The notes: generated by a model not told the origin, from the letters alone. DNA of 64,000 nucleotides from Rhodopseudomonas palustris (GCF_007005445.1 NZ_CP041387.1:2939001-3003000); one strand, 5' to 3'; shown: positions 19,716-28,097, counted from the first letter of the stretch. Numbers and translations are program-made.

Positions 19716-20471
19716 ATGAACGACAAGGCCGCGGACCGCTCGATGTCGCAGACCGTTCGCGCGCAGCTTGCGCTGCGCGACATGGTACTGTCCGGCCAGC
19801 TTCGCGCTGGCGAACGGATCTCCGAACTGCAGGCGGTCGACATCACCGGGGTATCGCGGACCCCGGTGCGGATGGCGCTGGTGCGGCTGGAGGATGAAGG
19901 CCTGCTGCAGGCGATCCCGTCCGGCGGCTTCATGGTGAAAGCCTTCTCCGAGCGCGACATCCTCGACTCGATCGAACTGCGCGGCACCATGGAGGGCCTC
20001 GCCACCCGGCTCGCCGCCGAGCGCGGCGTCAGCGCCCGGCAGCTCGAGCCGCTGAAGCAGTGCCTTTCCGACATCGACGAGCTGGTGCGGCAGGACCCGA
20101 TCTCGGTCGACGCGTTCTCGGCCTATGTGGCGCTCAACGCGCGGTTTCACGCGCTGCTCAACGAGCTGTGCGGCTCGGCGCCGGTGATGCGCCAGATCGA
20201 TCGCGTCGCCGCCCTGCCGTTCGCCTCGCCGAGCGCCTTCGTGATGGCGCAGTCGGCGCTGCCGGAGGCGCACCAGATCCTGCTGATCGCACAGGATCAC
20301 CACCGCGCCGTGATCGACGCGATCGAGAACCGCGAAGGCGCGCGCGCCGAAGCAGTGATGCGCGAACACGCCCGGCTCGCGGTGCGCAACCTGCGGCTGG
20401 CGCTGAGGAGCCGCACCCATCTCGACCTGCTGCCGGCGCTGACGCTGGTGACCCAGGCCGCCGACAAATAG
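19716..20471 (+). CDS. vanR: GntR-family regulator with FCD domain (VanR)
   Basis: A 251-residue transcription factor. The N-terminal winged helix contains LRAGERISELQAVDITGVSR and TPVRMALVRLEDEGLLQAIPSGGFMV (residues 28-75), the GntR signature. The FCD ligand domain follows, with metal-binding type residues in RFHALLNELCG and HHRAVIDAIENREGARAEAVMREH. It starts 3 bp after the vanA stop, inside the operon between the oxygenase and reductase genes. It most likely represses the operon and is released by vanillate; that is inferred from known VanR proteins. Confidence 0.85.
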   Translation: MNDKAADRSMSQTVRAQLALRDMVLSGQLRAGERISELQAVDITGVSRTPVRMALVRLEDEGLLQAIPSGGFMVKAFSERDILDSIELRGTMEGLATRLAAERGVSARQLEPLKQCLSDIDELVRQDPISVDAFSAYVALNARFHALLNELCGSAPVMRQIDRVAALPFASPSAFVMAQSALPEAHQILLIAQDHHRAVIDAIENREGARAEAVMREHARLAVRNLRLALRSRTHLDLLPALTLVTQAADK

Positions 20472-20502
20472 TCAGTTTCCCCCTCATCGACAGGAGCCCG
20501 CG

Positions 20503-21495
20503 ATGCGCTTCGCCGAACAGTGGACCAGCAGCACCGTCGTTTCGACCCGCGACCTGACGCCGTCGATCCGCGAAATCGTGCTCGAACCGGATACGGCGGT
20601 CACCACCTGCGCGCCCGGTAGCCATATCAACGTCGCCGTGCTGATCGACGGCCGGCCCGACAAGCGCAGCTACTCACTGGTCGGCGCGCCGGATCATGGA
20701 CGGTTGCGGATCGCGGTGCGGCTCGCCGGTGACAGTCGCGGCGGATCGCAAGCGATGTGGGCGCTGAAGCCGGGGCAGCGGATCGACATCACCCATCCGA
20801 CCTCGCTGTTCGAGATCGATTGGAGCCGCCGCAGCTATTGCCTGATCGCCGGCGGCATCGGCGTCACGCCGATGCTCGGCATCGCCGCGGCGCTCGCCCG
20901 CCGTGGCACTGAGCTGACGATGCACTACGCGGTCAAGTCCCGAGCGGACGCCACGCTGCACGACGAGCTGACCGGCCTGCTCGGCGACCGGCTCCGGCTC
21001 CACGCCGGCGACGAAGGCGCCCGGCTCGATCTCGACGCCACCTTCCGTGCTCTGCCAGAGGGCGCCGTGGCGGTGCTGTGCGGTCCGCTGCGGATGCTGG
21101 AAGCTGCGCGGCACGCCTGGCATCGGGCAGGCCGCCCGGCGAGCGATCTGTGTTTCGAAACCTTCGGCTCCAGCGGCCGGCTGCCGACGACCGAGTTCTG
21201 CGTCCGCATCGCCGCCACCGGCAACGAAATCGTGGTGCCGCGCGACCGCTCGATGCTGGACGCGCTGAACGCCGCCGGCTTTGAGGTCATCTCCGATTGC
21301 GAGCGCGGCGAATGCGGGGTCTGCACCGTCGACGTCACCGCCGTCGAAGGCGAGATCGACCACCGCGACGTGTTCTTCAGCGACCATCAGAAGCACGACA
21401 GCGGCAAGATGTGCGCCTGCGTCTCCCGCGCCCGCGGCACGGTGACGATCGATACACTGTACCGGCCGGATCAATTGCCCGTTGCGGCGGCGTAG
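20503..21495 (+). CDS. vanB: Vanillate O-demethylase, reductase subunit
   Basis: Passes electrons from NAD(P)H through a flavin and a plant-type [2Fe-2S] centre to VanA. 330 residues with the class IA reductase order. The flavin domain has RSYSLVGAPD (residues 55-64). The NAD domain has AGGIGVTPML (117-126). The ferredoxin domain ends the protein with cluster ligands C266, C271, C274 and C304 (SDCERGECGVC, then GKMCAC). It lies 31 bp after vanR, with GACAGGAG before the ATG. Confidence 0.9.
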   Translation: MRFAEQWTSSTVVSTRDLTPSIREIVLEPDTAVTTCAPGSHINVAVLIDGRPDKRSYSLVGAPDHGRLRIAVRLAGDSRGGSQAMWALKPGQRIDITHPTSLFEIDWSRRSYCLIAGGIGVTPMLGIAAALARRGTELTMHYAVKSRADATLHDELTGLLGDRLRLHAGDEGARLDLDATFRALPEGAVAVLCGPLRMLEAARHAWHRAGRPASDLCFETFGSSGRLPTTEFCVRIAATGNEIVVPRDRSMLDALNAAGFEVISDCERGECGVCTVDVTAVEGEIDHRDVFFSDHQKHDSGKMCACVSRARGTVTIDTLYRPDQLPVAAA

Positions 21496-21566
21496 AAGTG
21501 CATCTCTCGCGTCATCGCGACGACGCGGGGCTGACGAAACAATGACGAGAGCCGCCAACCCGAGAC

Positions 21567-21851
21567 TCAGCGCCAGCCTTCCAGCACACCGATCGGCTGG
21601 TCGCAGACCCATTCGGGTCGCAGCATCACCTGGCAGCCTTTGTCGAACGGCAGCAGTCCGACCCGGCGCTGGTCCTGCATGATTTCGATCGACCAGGTCC
21701 GCGGTACCGACGGATGCACCTGGACCAGCCGCTGGATCACGCCGGCGGCAAACAGCGTCGCATCGATATCATCGGCCAGCGCCGCCCCGTCGTGGCCCGG
21801 GCCATCGACGCGGTTGATCGGATCGCGGACATGAAATCGATAGAACGGCAT
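21567..21851 (-). CDS. DUF6894 family protein
   Basis: A 94-residue protein starting MPFYRFHVRDPINRVDG. The opening RFHVRD, the central DDIDATLFAAGVIQRL helix and the late strand pair ending in LLPF follow the DUF6894 layout, a small family common in Bradyrhizobium-type genomes. No function is known. The start at 21851 is chosen over an upstream one because the family begins with M(P)xxxFHVRD. A second member lies at 27717-27995. Confidence 0.7.
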   Translation of the reverse strand: MPFYRFHVRDPINRVDGPGHDGAALADDIDATLFAAGVIQRLVQVHPSVPRTWSIEIMQDQRRVGLLPFDKGCQVMLRPEWVCDQPIGVLEGWR

Positions 21852-21990
21852 AGCACTAGAATGGCGTCGGCAAAGGCTCCGCAAAATGACGCAGATCAAA
21901 CGGAGCCTATCGGGGGCGCTATTCTTTGGATGATCAGCCGATTAGCAAGCGGAATCTTGATCAAAATCAAGGGAACTCACGCCCGGCGGC

Positions 21991-22587
21991 TCAGCGGCCG
22001 GGCTTCTCGAACAACTGATAGCTGAGGTGGGCCTTCACGGTCGGCCATTCGGCGGCGATGATCGAGTACACCACGGTATCGCGTAGCGTGCCGTTGGGCG
22101 CGATCTGGTGATTGCGCAGGATGCCGTCCTGCTTGGCACCGAGCCGCTCGATCCCGCGCCGGGACTGATGGTTGAAAAAGTGTGTGCGGAACTCTACCGC
22201 GATGCAGTCGAGCTTCTCGAAGGCATGCTGCAGCAAGAGCAGCTTGCATTGCGTGTTGAGTCCGGTTCGTTGCACGCGAGACGCGTACCAGGTCGAACCG
22301 ATCTCGACCCGGCGATTGCCGGCATCCACGTTCATATACGTGGTCATGCCGGCGATCTTGCCGGCAGCGTCCTTCACCGCCCACGGCAGCATCGCGCCCT
22401 GCGATTGCAGCGCCAGCCGCCGCGCGATCTCGGCTTCCATCTTCGCAGGCTCGGGCACGAACGTGTACCACAGCTTCCACAATTCGCCGTCCTTCACCGC
22501 CTCGATCAGCCCGTCGCAATGCGCCGGCTCCAGCGGCTCCAAAGTCGCGTGCGGGCCGCTCAGGGTGACGGGTTCGAGCCAGGGCAT
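21991..22587 (-). CDS. GNAT acetyltransferase, RimJ/RimL type
   Basis: About 198 residues. The N-terminal PVTLSGPHATLEPLEPAHCDGL is typical of RimJ/RimL-like N-acetyltransferases. The acetyl-CoA region is YASRVQRTGLNTQCKLLLLQHAF, followed by EFRTHFFNHQSRRGIERLGAKQDGILRNHQ, which carries the usual N-x-x-S-R-x-x-I-E-x-L-G pattern. The substrate may be a protein N-terminus or a small amine. Start MPWLEPV at 22587 is preferred because GAGGAAG lies just upstream; a GTG or ATG 13 codons earlier is possible. Confidence 0.85.
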   Translation of the reverse strand: MPWLEPVTLSGPHATLEPLEPAHCDGLIEAVKDGELWKLWYTFVPEPAKMEAEIARRLALQSQGAMLPWAVKDAAGKIAGMTTYMNVDAGNRRVEIGSTWYASRVQRTGLNTQCKLLLLQHAFEKLDCIAVEFRTHFFNHQSRRGIERLGAKQDGILRNHQIAPNGTLRDTVVYSIIAAEWPTVKAHLSYQLFEKPGR

Positions 22588-22632
22588 CTGCGCTGCTTCC
22601 TCATGGGTGTCGGGAACCGAAACCATAATACG

Positions 22633-22659
22633 CGATGGCCGGGCTTGTCCCGGCCATCG
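22633..22659. repeat. Short palindromic repeat, class 3
   Basis: CGATGGCCGGG and CCCGGCCATCG form an 11-bp perfect stem with a CTTGT loop. It lies upstream of the GNAT gene and downstream of the next gene's end. A hairpin with the same GGCCGGGC core occurs at 56481. Confidence 0.7.
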
Positions 22660-22738
22660 ACGAACATGCGCGTATGCGCCGATCGAGGGGCGCGCCCCGG
22701 TCGCGCGTTGTCAGGAGAGTTGAAAGACCTGATCGGCA

Positions 22739-23668
22739 CTACTTGTTGAGAAAATTCAGCGCCAGTCCCGGCCGGGCCCAATCCATCACGATCAGTTCGC
22801 CCCGTCCGGACAGGGTGATGTAGGCGGTCTTCAGGTCGGGACCGCCGAACGCGATGTTGGTGGTGACGCGGTCGCCGGTCGGGACCTGCTCGACCAGCGT
22901 GCCGTCCGGCGCGATCACCGAGATGCAGCCGGACACCAGCGTGGCGACGCAGACATTGCCGCTGGCCTCAACCGCGAGCGAATCGAACATCTGATAGCCC
23001 CCGAGCCCGCAGATCGGCTTGCCCTTCTCGCCGCGATAGATCACGTCGCGCGGCTTCACCTCGCCCGGGATGTGCAGATCGAACGCCCACAACCGGCCGG
23101 TGGGCGTTTCGGCCGCGTACATCGTCGCTTCGTCCGGCGACAGGCCGATGCCGTTCAGCGGCAGCGTGCCGAACACCTGCTCGGTGATCTCGGTCATGCC
23201 GGGCTTGATGTAGTAGGCGGCGCCGACGTCCATGTCGCGGGAGCGGCGTTTGCCGAGATCGGTGAACCAAAGCCCGCCGTGCTTGTCGAACACCAGATCG
23301 TTCGGCCCCTTCAGCGGGTGCTCGCCGCATTTGTCGAACAGCGTCTCGACCTGCCCGCTCTGCAGATCGACGCGCTGGATCGAGCCGCCGATATATTCGT
23401 GCGGCTCCGGCGCGCCCGGCATCATCGTTCCGCGCGAGGCGAACCAGCCGAAGCCGCCATTGTTGCAGATGTACATCTTGCCGTCGGGGCCGAGCGCGGC
23501 GCCATTCGGCCCGCCCGGGATCTTCGCCACCACCTCCTTGCGGCCGTCCGGCCACACCCGCGTCAGTTGCTGGGCGCGGATTTCGACCAGCACCACCGAG
23601 CCGTCCGGCATCACCACCGGGCCTTCGGGAAACGCCAGATCGGTGGCAAGAACGCGGACGTTGGACAT
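22739..23668 (-). CDS. SMP-30/gluconolactonase family lactonase
   Basis: A 309-residue six-bladed beta-propeller enzyme. FPEGPVVMPDGSVVLVEI supplies the first metal-binding Glu (about E15 region), and GPNDLVFDKHGGLWFTD and NGIGLSPDEATMYAAETPTGR supply the Asn and Asp metal ligands seen in this family. These enzymes hydrolyse sugar or aldonic lactones using Ca2+ or Zn2+; the substrate is unknown here. A GGGAG ribosome binding site precedes the ATG at 23668, which sets the start. It has no obvious operon partner. Confidence 0.87.
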   Translation of the reverse strand: MSNVRVLATDLAFPEGPVVMPDGSVVLVEIRAQQLTRVWPDGRKEVVAKIPGGPNGAALGPDGKMYICNNGGFGWFASRGTMMPGAPEPHEYIGGSIQRVDLQSGQVETLFDKCGEHPLKGPNDLVFDKHGGLWFTDLGKRRSRDMDVGAAYYIKPGMTEITEQVFGTLPLNGIGLSPDEATMYAAETPTGRLWAFDLHIPGEVKPRDVIYRGEKGKPICGLGGYQMFDSLAVEASGNVCVATLVSGCISVIAPDGTLVEQVPTGDRVTTNIAFGGPDLKTAYITLSGRGELIVMDWARPGLALNFLNK

Positions 23669-23818
23669 GGTTTTCTCCCGAGATGTTTGTTGTGCGCGGG
23701 AGATGAGACTCCCCGCGCTTATTGTCTCGGGAACGAGTTGTAAGTCATGTCGTCGCGGCTTGCCAAGCAAGCGCGATAATTCCATCAAGCGGCAGACGCC
23801 GGAGAAGACAGCGCGGAA

Positions 23819-24208
23819 CTACTTCGCGTCGGTCTTCGGCGGCGTCGCGTCCTTCGGCGGCACTGCATCCTTGGACGGCGTCGCATCCCTGGCCGGCGCA
23901 GGCTCGCTCTTGGCCGGCTTCTGCGCGGCTTGTAGTTCGGCCAGTTGCTTCTGCAGCGCTGCCACCGCGGCACTCAGCGCGGCGATCTGCGCGCGGGCCG
24001 CATCGAGCTTCTGCTGCTGATCGAGCCGCGCCTTGTCGAGGCTCTTGTGCAGGAAGTCGACATTGCTCTGCAGGCAACTGGTGCGCCGCTCCATGGTTTT
24101 CTCCACGGTGCAGATCTCGATGCCCGGTACGTCCTGGGCGGTCGCGGCCGGGCTCCACAGCAGCGGCGCCAGCAGCGCCAGCGCGATCATCGGTTTGCCG
24201 GCCATCAT
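23819..24208 (-). CDS. Secreted coiled-coil hypothetical protein
   Basis: A 129-residue protein with a clear signal peptide (MMAGKPMIALALLAPLLWSP, cleavage after ATAQ). Residues about 50-95 form an Ala/Gln/Leu coiled coil (LDQQQKLDAARAQIAALSAA). The tail is Pro/Lys/Asp-rich, with three short DAxPxK repeats. Two Cys residues (in EICTVEK and RTSCLQS) could form a disulfide. GGAG precedes the double ATG. No domain is recognised and the function is unknown. Confidence 0.7.
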   Translation of the reverse strand: MMAGKPMIALALLAPLLWSPAATAQDVPGIEICTVEKTMERRTSCLQSNVDFLHKSLDKARLDQQQKLDAARAQIAALSAAVAALQKQLAELQAAQKPAKSEPAPARDATPSKDAVPPKDATPPKTDAK

Positions 24209-24319
24209 CGTCTCCTTCGTTTGCGTCAGGTGGCAGCGAAGCCGCTGGCGCGCCGGCCGTCAACCGCTCCATCCCGCGGCGGATTGCCGGACTCAGCCCA
24301 GCCGTGCGAGGTTCGCGCC

Positions 24320-24661
24320 ATGCAGGAGGCTTCCGCCGAAGAAGAGTGCTTCGTCTATGTGCTCGGCTGCGCCAGCGCCGGCCGCTATCTCACCTATGTC
24401 GGCTGGACGCTCGATCTCGACCGCCGCCTCTCCCAGCACAACGCCGGCACCGGCGCGCGCTCGACCCGCGGCCGTGCCTGGGTGCTGATCCATTCGGAAC
24501 GTTTCACCTGCCGCCGCGACGCGATGAGCCGCGAGTGGCATCTCAAGCGCGACCGCGCCTTCCGCCGCCGCCTTGCCGCCGAAGCGCAAGCCCGCGTCGC
24601 CAAGGTGCCGACAGCCCGCAAAGCTGTGCCAGCGCGTAACAAGACGCGTGACCGATCTTAA
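24320..24661 (+). CDS. GIY-YIG domain protein (UPF0213-like)
   Basis: A 113-residue protein with a single GIY-YIG nuclease fold. FVYVLGCASAGRYLTYVGWT holds the two paired motifs; the second is degenerate (YVGW for YxGxT). DLDRRLSQHNAGTGARSTRGRAWVL contains the conserved Arg and the HNxGxGAxxTR segment, and the catalytic Glu is expected in SREWHLKR. Such small proteins are usually uncharacterised and may act on DNA. The C-terminus is basic (ARKAVPARNKTRD). Its stop codon lies inside the first unit of the 279-bp tandem repeat array. Confidence 0.8.
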   Translation: MQEASAEEECFVYVLGCASAGRYLTYVGWTLDLDRRLSQHNAGTGARSTRGRAWVLIHSERFTCRRDAMSREWHLKRDRAFRRRLAAEAQARVAKVPTARKAVPARNKTRDRS

Positions 24662-24932
24662 CCTTTGGAACGCGGCCTGAACGAAGCGGGCCCGAATCAC
24701 TGCGAATCACCTCGCGACACGAACTCCACACCAGATCTCGTGCGAGCTGGCACAGCGACGGCACAACACCTGTTGACGCAGCCGGCGCGCGAAGCCGCGA
24801 CCATGGCTGAATGGGTTAATACGCGTGCCCGTGCGATCTGCCTTCGCTGACCTCCTCGTGGATGCTGTGCGCGTCAACGCGTGAGCTATCACGGTGGACC
24901 GCGTGTCCCCGAATGCGACACCGCGCCTGCAC
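24654..24932. repeat. 279-bp tandem repeat, unit 1
   Basis: First unit of a diverged array. Landmark blocks are GATCTTAA (24654), the doubled GAATCAC (24694 and 24704), AGATCTCG (24733), ACAACACCTG (24763) and GTTAA (24815). Each recurs 278-280 bp later in unit 2. The unit begins at the stop codon of the GIY-YIG gene. Confidence 0.85.
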
Positions 24933-25211
24933 GACCTTAACGTTTCGAACGCGGCCAGAACGAAGCCAGCCCGAATCACTGCGAATCAGCTCTCGCGGTC
25001 GCGCGCTCACTAGATCTCGGCGACGCCGAGACGATCCAGCACAACACCTGCACGCGCGTGTTCCCGCGACCGCGATGATCGCGGCAAAAGTCGTTAACGC
25101 GCGGCCGAGCGGGTACGGCGAACGTCGCTTGCCGGCGCTGCAAAGATCGTCACCGAGTGCGTGCGTGCCGCCTCACCGGCGTTGTCCCCGGATGCGACAC
25201 TCGCCGTGCTC
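24933..25211. repeat. 279-bp tandem repeat, unit 2
   Basis: The same blocks occur at GACCTTAA (24933), doubled GAATCA (24973 and 24983), AGATCTCG (25012), ACAACACCTG (25041) and GTTAA (25093). TGTCCCCG(A/G)ATGCGACAC near the end is shared with unit 1. A small CTCGGC/GCCGAG hairpin lies at 25016-25030. No gene is recognised on either strand. Confidence 0.85.
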
Positions 25212-25490
25212 GATCTTAAGCTTTGGAACGCGGGCGGAACAAAGCACCGACGAATCAGCGCGAATCAGCTGCTCGCGCTGTGCCAACACCAGATCTCGCC
25301 AAAGGACATCGCGGACGCGCGCTAGATCTATGCGGCGGTGTTCTCGCGCGAGACCATCCGCGGCTCCACATCGTTAACGTTCAAGCACAAACCGGACGTG
25401 AAAATGCACGCCGGCGCGCGGGAGCGCACCAGCGGGCGGCATTGCTGCGAGATGGCGAGAAAAGCCCGGCCGGGCGCGGAGCGCCTGCCG
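25212..25490. repeat. 279-bp tandem repeat, unit 3 (partly eroded)
   Basis: GATCTTAA (25212), doubled GAATCA (25252 and 25262), AGATCTCG (25291) and GTTAA (25373) keep the 279-bp phase. The last 110 bp or so no longer resemble units 1 and 2. The array ends just before the DUF3297 gene on the opposite strand. The whole 24662-25501 stretch holds no convincing gene. Confidence 0.7.
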
Positions 25491-25501
25491 GGACGCGAAG
25501 C

Positions 25502-25756
25502 TCAGCTGCGCGGGCGGATATACGGCTCGACCGGGCCGTGGACCTTGATCGCAAGCTGATTGCCGAAGCGATCCTTGGCGGTGCCGGCGGCAACGCGGAT
25601 CCAGCCCTCGCTGACGCAGTATTCGATCACGTTGGTCTTGTCCTGCCCCTTGAAGCGGACGCCGACGTCGAGCTCGAGCAGATCGGCGTTGTAGTAAGGG
25701 CTGGAGGGCTCGATCGACAGACGATCGGGCAGTTCAATGTTCTGAGTGTCGGTCAT
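25502..25756 (-). CDS. DUF3297 family protein
   Basis: An 84-residue protein with the full DUF3297 pattern: ELPDRLSIEPSSPYYN, then DVGVRFKGQDKTNVIEYCVSEGWIRVAAG and RFGNQLAIKVHGPVEPY. Length and spacing match the family exactly. Function is unknown. Its ATG overlaps the stop codon of the glutathione peroxidase gene by 4 bp (ATGA), so the two are probably translated together; a link to oxidative stress is a guess from this context. Confidence 0.88.
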   Translation of the reverse strand: MTDTQNIELPDRLSIEPSSPYYNADLLELDVGVRFKGQDKTNVIEYCVSEGWIRVAAGTAKDRFGNQLAIKVHGPVEPYIRPRS

Positions 25757-26229
25757 AGCAAGGTCTCGATCTCTTTCGAAAGCGCCTCCGGCGTGGTGGT
25801 CGGCGCATGCCGCGATACCACGCGCCCGGACCGATCGACCAGGAACTTGGTGAAATTCCATTTGATCGCCGAGCCGAGCAAGCCGCCCTTTTCGTCCTTC
25901 AGAAACTTGTACAGCGGATGCGCGCCGGCGCCATTGACGTCGATCTTGGCGAACATCGGGAAGCTGACGCCGTAATTGGTCGAACAGAACTGCGCAATCT
26001 GGGCTTCGTCGCCGGGCTCCTGGGCGCCGAACTGGTTGCACGGAAAGCCGAGCACCGAAAAGCCGCGCGGGCCGTATTTCTGCTGCAGCGCTTCGAGGCC
26101 CTTGTATTGTGGAGTGAAGCCGCAGGCGCTCGCGGTGTTGACGATCAGCAGCACCTTTCCTTCGAACTGTTTCAGCGCGACGTCTTTGCCCGCCAGCGAT
26201 GTGGCGGTGAAATCATAGATCGACGCCAT
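25753..26229 (-). CDS. Glutathione peroxidase (thioredoxin-fold, Cys type)
   Basis: Reduces hydroperoxides with glutathione or, more often in bacteria, thioredoxin. 158 residues. The peroxidatic Cys is C36 in NTASACGFTPQY. FPCNQFGAQEPG carries the catalytic Gln and a second Cys that may resolve the disulfide. KWNFTKFLVDRSG has the catalytic Trp and Asn. There is no signal peptide, so it is cytosolic. First gene of a two-gene unit with the DUF3297 gene. Confidence 0.93.
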   Translation of the reverse strand: MASIYDFTATSLAGKDVALKQFEGKVLLIVNTASACGFTPQYKGLEALQQKYGPRGFSVLGFPCNQFGAQEPGDEAQIAQFCSTNYGVSFPMFAKIDVNGAGAHPLYKFLKDEKGGLLGSAIKWNFTKFLVDRSGRVVSRHAPTTTPEALSKEIETLL

Positions 26230-26247
26230 CGTCCCCTCGCTTCCGTC

Positions 26248-27645
26248 TCAAGCCATCGGATCAATCGGCGACGGCGGCGCGCCGCCGGCCTCGATCGCTT
26301 CGCCCGCGAGCAGGCACAGATCCTCACGATAGCGTCCCGATACCACCTGCACGCCGACCGGCACGCGGCCGACCATCCCGGTCGACACGGTGAGGCCGGG
26401 CAGGCCCATAAACGGCAGGCCGACCTGCGGCATCTGCGCCGCCCACACCCGCTTAAACGAGCCTTCATCCTTCAAATCGAGGCGCTGCGGGAACGGCAGC
26501 TCGCCGCACACCGGCATCAGCAGCACCGCATAGGTCTCGAAGAAGGTCTGCCAGTCGCGCGTCAGCGTGGCGCGGCGGGTGAGCAGCTTCGAGTAGCTGG
26601 CGAGGTCGCCGATCGCCTTGTCGCGATTGCCGTGCAGACACGCCAGCGCGCCTTCGTCGCCCTCGCGCTCGGCCGCGTCCAGCATCGCCTGATAACCGTC
26701 GCCAAGCCAGAACTGCGCCTGCAGCTCCGCAGCCTCGCGCAGCGGTGGCGTGCTGGCGATCTCCTCGACGATCCAGCCGGCGGCTTCGAGCCGGCGCGCG
26801 GCGTCTTTCAGCGCATTGCGCACTTCCAGCACCACCGCAAGATCGTCCGGCGCGATGCACAGCGCGGCGCGCTTGTCGCGCGGCGGGCCGTCGAGTGGCG
26901 CCGGCACCCACCACGGATCGCGCGCATCCGGCTGCGCCAGCGCCTGCAGCCCGAGCCTCACATCGGCGATGGTCCGCGCCAGTAGACCAGAGACGGCGCT
27001 GATCTGCGGGCAGATGGTCCGCTCCGGCGAGGAGGCGTTGTAGGCCGCGACGCGGCCGAGGGTCGGCCGCAGCCCGTGCACGCCGCAGGCATAAGCGGGA
27101 TAGCGCACCGAGCCGGCGATATCGGTGCCGTGCGCGATCGCGCCGATGCCGGCCGCGACCGCCGCGGCGGCACCACCGGACGAGCCGCCCGGCGTGATCG
27201 AGGAATCGCGCGGATTCAGGGTCTCGCCGTGCAGCTTGTTGGCGGTGAACCAGCGATAGGAAAACGCCGGCGTATTGGTCCGGCCGATGATCACCGCGCC
27301 GGCTTTGCGCAGATTGTCGACCACCGGATTGTTGGTCTTGGCGATCCAGTCGCGCTGCAGCGTCACGCCGTTGGTGGTGGCAAAGCCCTGCTGATCGACA
27401 TTGACCTTCACGGTCACCGGCACGCCCGCCAGCACGCCCGGCGTCTCGCCCTTAGCGAGCGCGGCATCGACCGCATCGGCCTGCGCCAGCGCGTCCTCGG
27501 CCTTGTGATCGACCACCGCGTTGATCGCAGGATTGACGGCATCGAGCCGGCGCAGCGCGGCCTCGGCCACTTCGCGCGCCGAGACGCGGCGGCTGCGGAC
27601 GAGATCGGCCAGTTCAGTCGCGGGAAGGCGCCAGATGTCCTGCAT
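26248..27645 (-). CDS. Amidase of the amidase-signature family
   Basis: Hydrolyses a carboxamide by the Ser-cisSer-Lys mechanism. 465 residues. The triad is K80 in VTVKVNVD, the cis-Ser in the Gly/Ser-rich TPGGSSGGAAAAVAAG (S155/S156), and the nucleophile S179 in GTDIAGSVRYPAYACG. The true substrate (indole-acetamide, nicotinamide, aryl amide or other) cannot be told from sequence. ATG at 27645 (MQDIWRLPATEL) is preferred over the GTG two codons upstream. It lies 18 bp upstream of the glutathione peroxidase gene on the same strand. Confidence 0.9.
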   Translation of the reverse strand: MQDIWRLPATELADLVRSRRVSAREVAEAALRRLDAVNPAINAVVDHKAEDALAQADAVDAALAKGETPGVLAGVPVTVKVNVDQQGFATTNGVTLQRDWIAKTNNPVVDNLRKAGAVIIGRTNTPAFSYRWFTANKLHGETLNPRDSSITPGGSSGGAAAAVAAGIGAIAHGTDIAGSVRYPAYACGVHGLRPTLGRVAAYNASSPERTICPQISAVSGLLARTIADVRLGLQALAQPDARDPWWVPAPLDGPPRDKRAALCIAPDDLAVVLEVRNALKDAARRLEAAGWIVEEIASTPPLREAAELQAQFWLGDGYQAMLDAAEREGDEGALACLHGNRDKAIGDLASYSKLLTRRATLTRDWQTFFETYAVLLMPVCGELPFPQRLDLKDEGSFKRVWAAQMPQVGLPFMGLPGLTVSTGMVGRVPVGVQVVSGRYREDLCLLAGEAIEAGGAPPSPIDPMA

Positions 27646-27716
27646 GATCACTCCGTTGCGAGACAGATGTGATAGCGTGGCAGGATCAGGCGCGCCACCG
27701 CCAATTCAGCAGCCGC

Positions 27717-27995
27717 TCAATGCCGGTTCCGCGGTGACGCCGGCAGATCGAGCATCGCTTCGCTGAAGGGGAATTCCAGCAGCACGTCGCCCTCCTCGTC
27801 GGTGACTTCGAGGCTGGCGCGGATCAGGTCGAGCTGCGCGCTCTCGGTTTTGACGATTTCGCGGATGGTGGCACGCGCCACTTCCCAGGCGTGGTCGGCG
27901 TCGCGCAGCTCCTCGCCCTCCGGATCCGGAATCAGTTCCTCGCCGATCCGGGTGTTGAAGAAATATCGCGGCAATTCCGACTCCCGATTGGACAT
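27717..27995 (-). CDS. DUF6894 family protein, second copy
   Basis: A 92-residue protein. LPRYFFNTRIGEELIPDPEGEELRDADHAWEVARATIREI followed by LEVTDEEGDVLLEFPFSEA is a clear DUF6894 pattern (RYFF, PDxEGxEL, then an LxFPF end). It is closer to the family consensus than the copy at 21567. The function is unknown. Start MSNRESELPRYFF at 27995; a longer frame upstream is not conserved in style. It is divergent from the prolyl aminopeptidase gene. Confidence 0.8.
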   Translation of the reverse strand: MSNRESELPRYFFNTRIGEELIPDPEGEELRDADHAWEVARATIREIVKTESAQLDLIRASLEVTDEEGDVLLEFPFSEAMLDLPASPRNRH

Positions 27996-28097
27996 CTCGT
28001 CAAGGTGGCCATCACCGGCATAATCCGCAACCCTGCCGGCCGCGCGGAGCGCTGTGCGGCGCTCGCAAACCGCACGGTTTCGCGCTAACAGGTCGAG

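Noticed and set aside
24543..24979. Repeated leftward frames starting MIRARFVQAAFQ and MIRAGFVLAAFE as two small paralogous genes
   Set aside because: The resemblance follows from the 279-bp DNA repeat itself. The frames end differently and overlap the GIY-YIG gene antisense.
24862..25377. 171-residue frame through the tandem repeats as a repeat protein
   Set aside because: The 279-bp period is a multiple of three, but composition is Arg/Ser-rich noise, unit 1 is not open in this frame, and spacing drifts by 1 bp between blocks. Non-coding is more likely.
24654..25490. CRISPR array
   Set aside because: The repeat unit is about 279 bp and diverged throughout; there are no short identical repeats with unique spacers and no cas genes.
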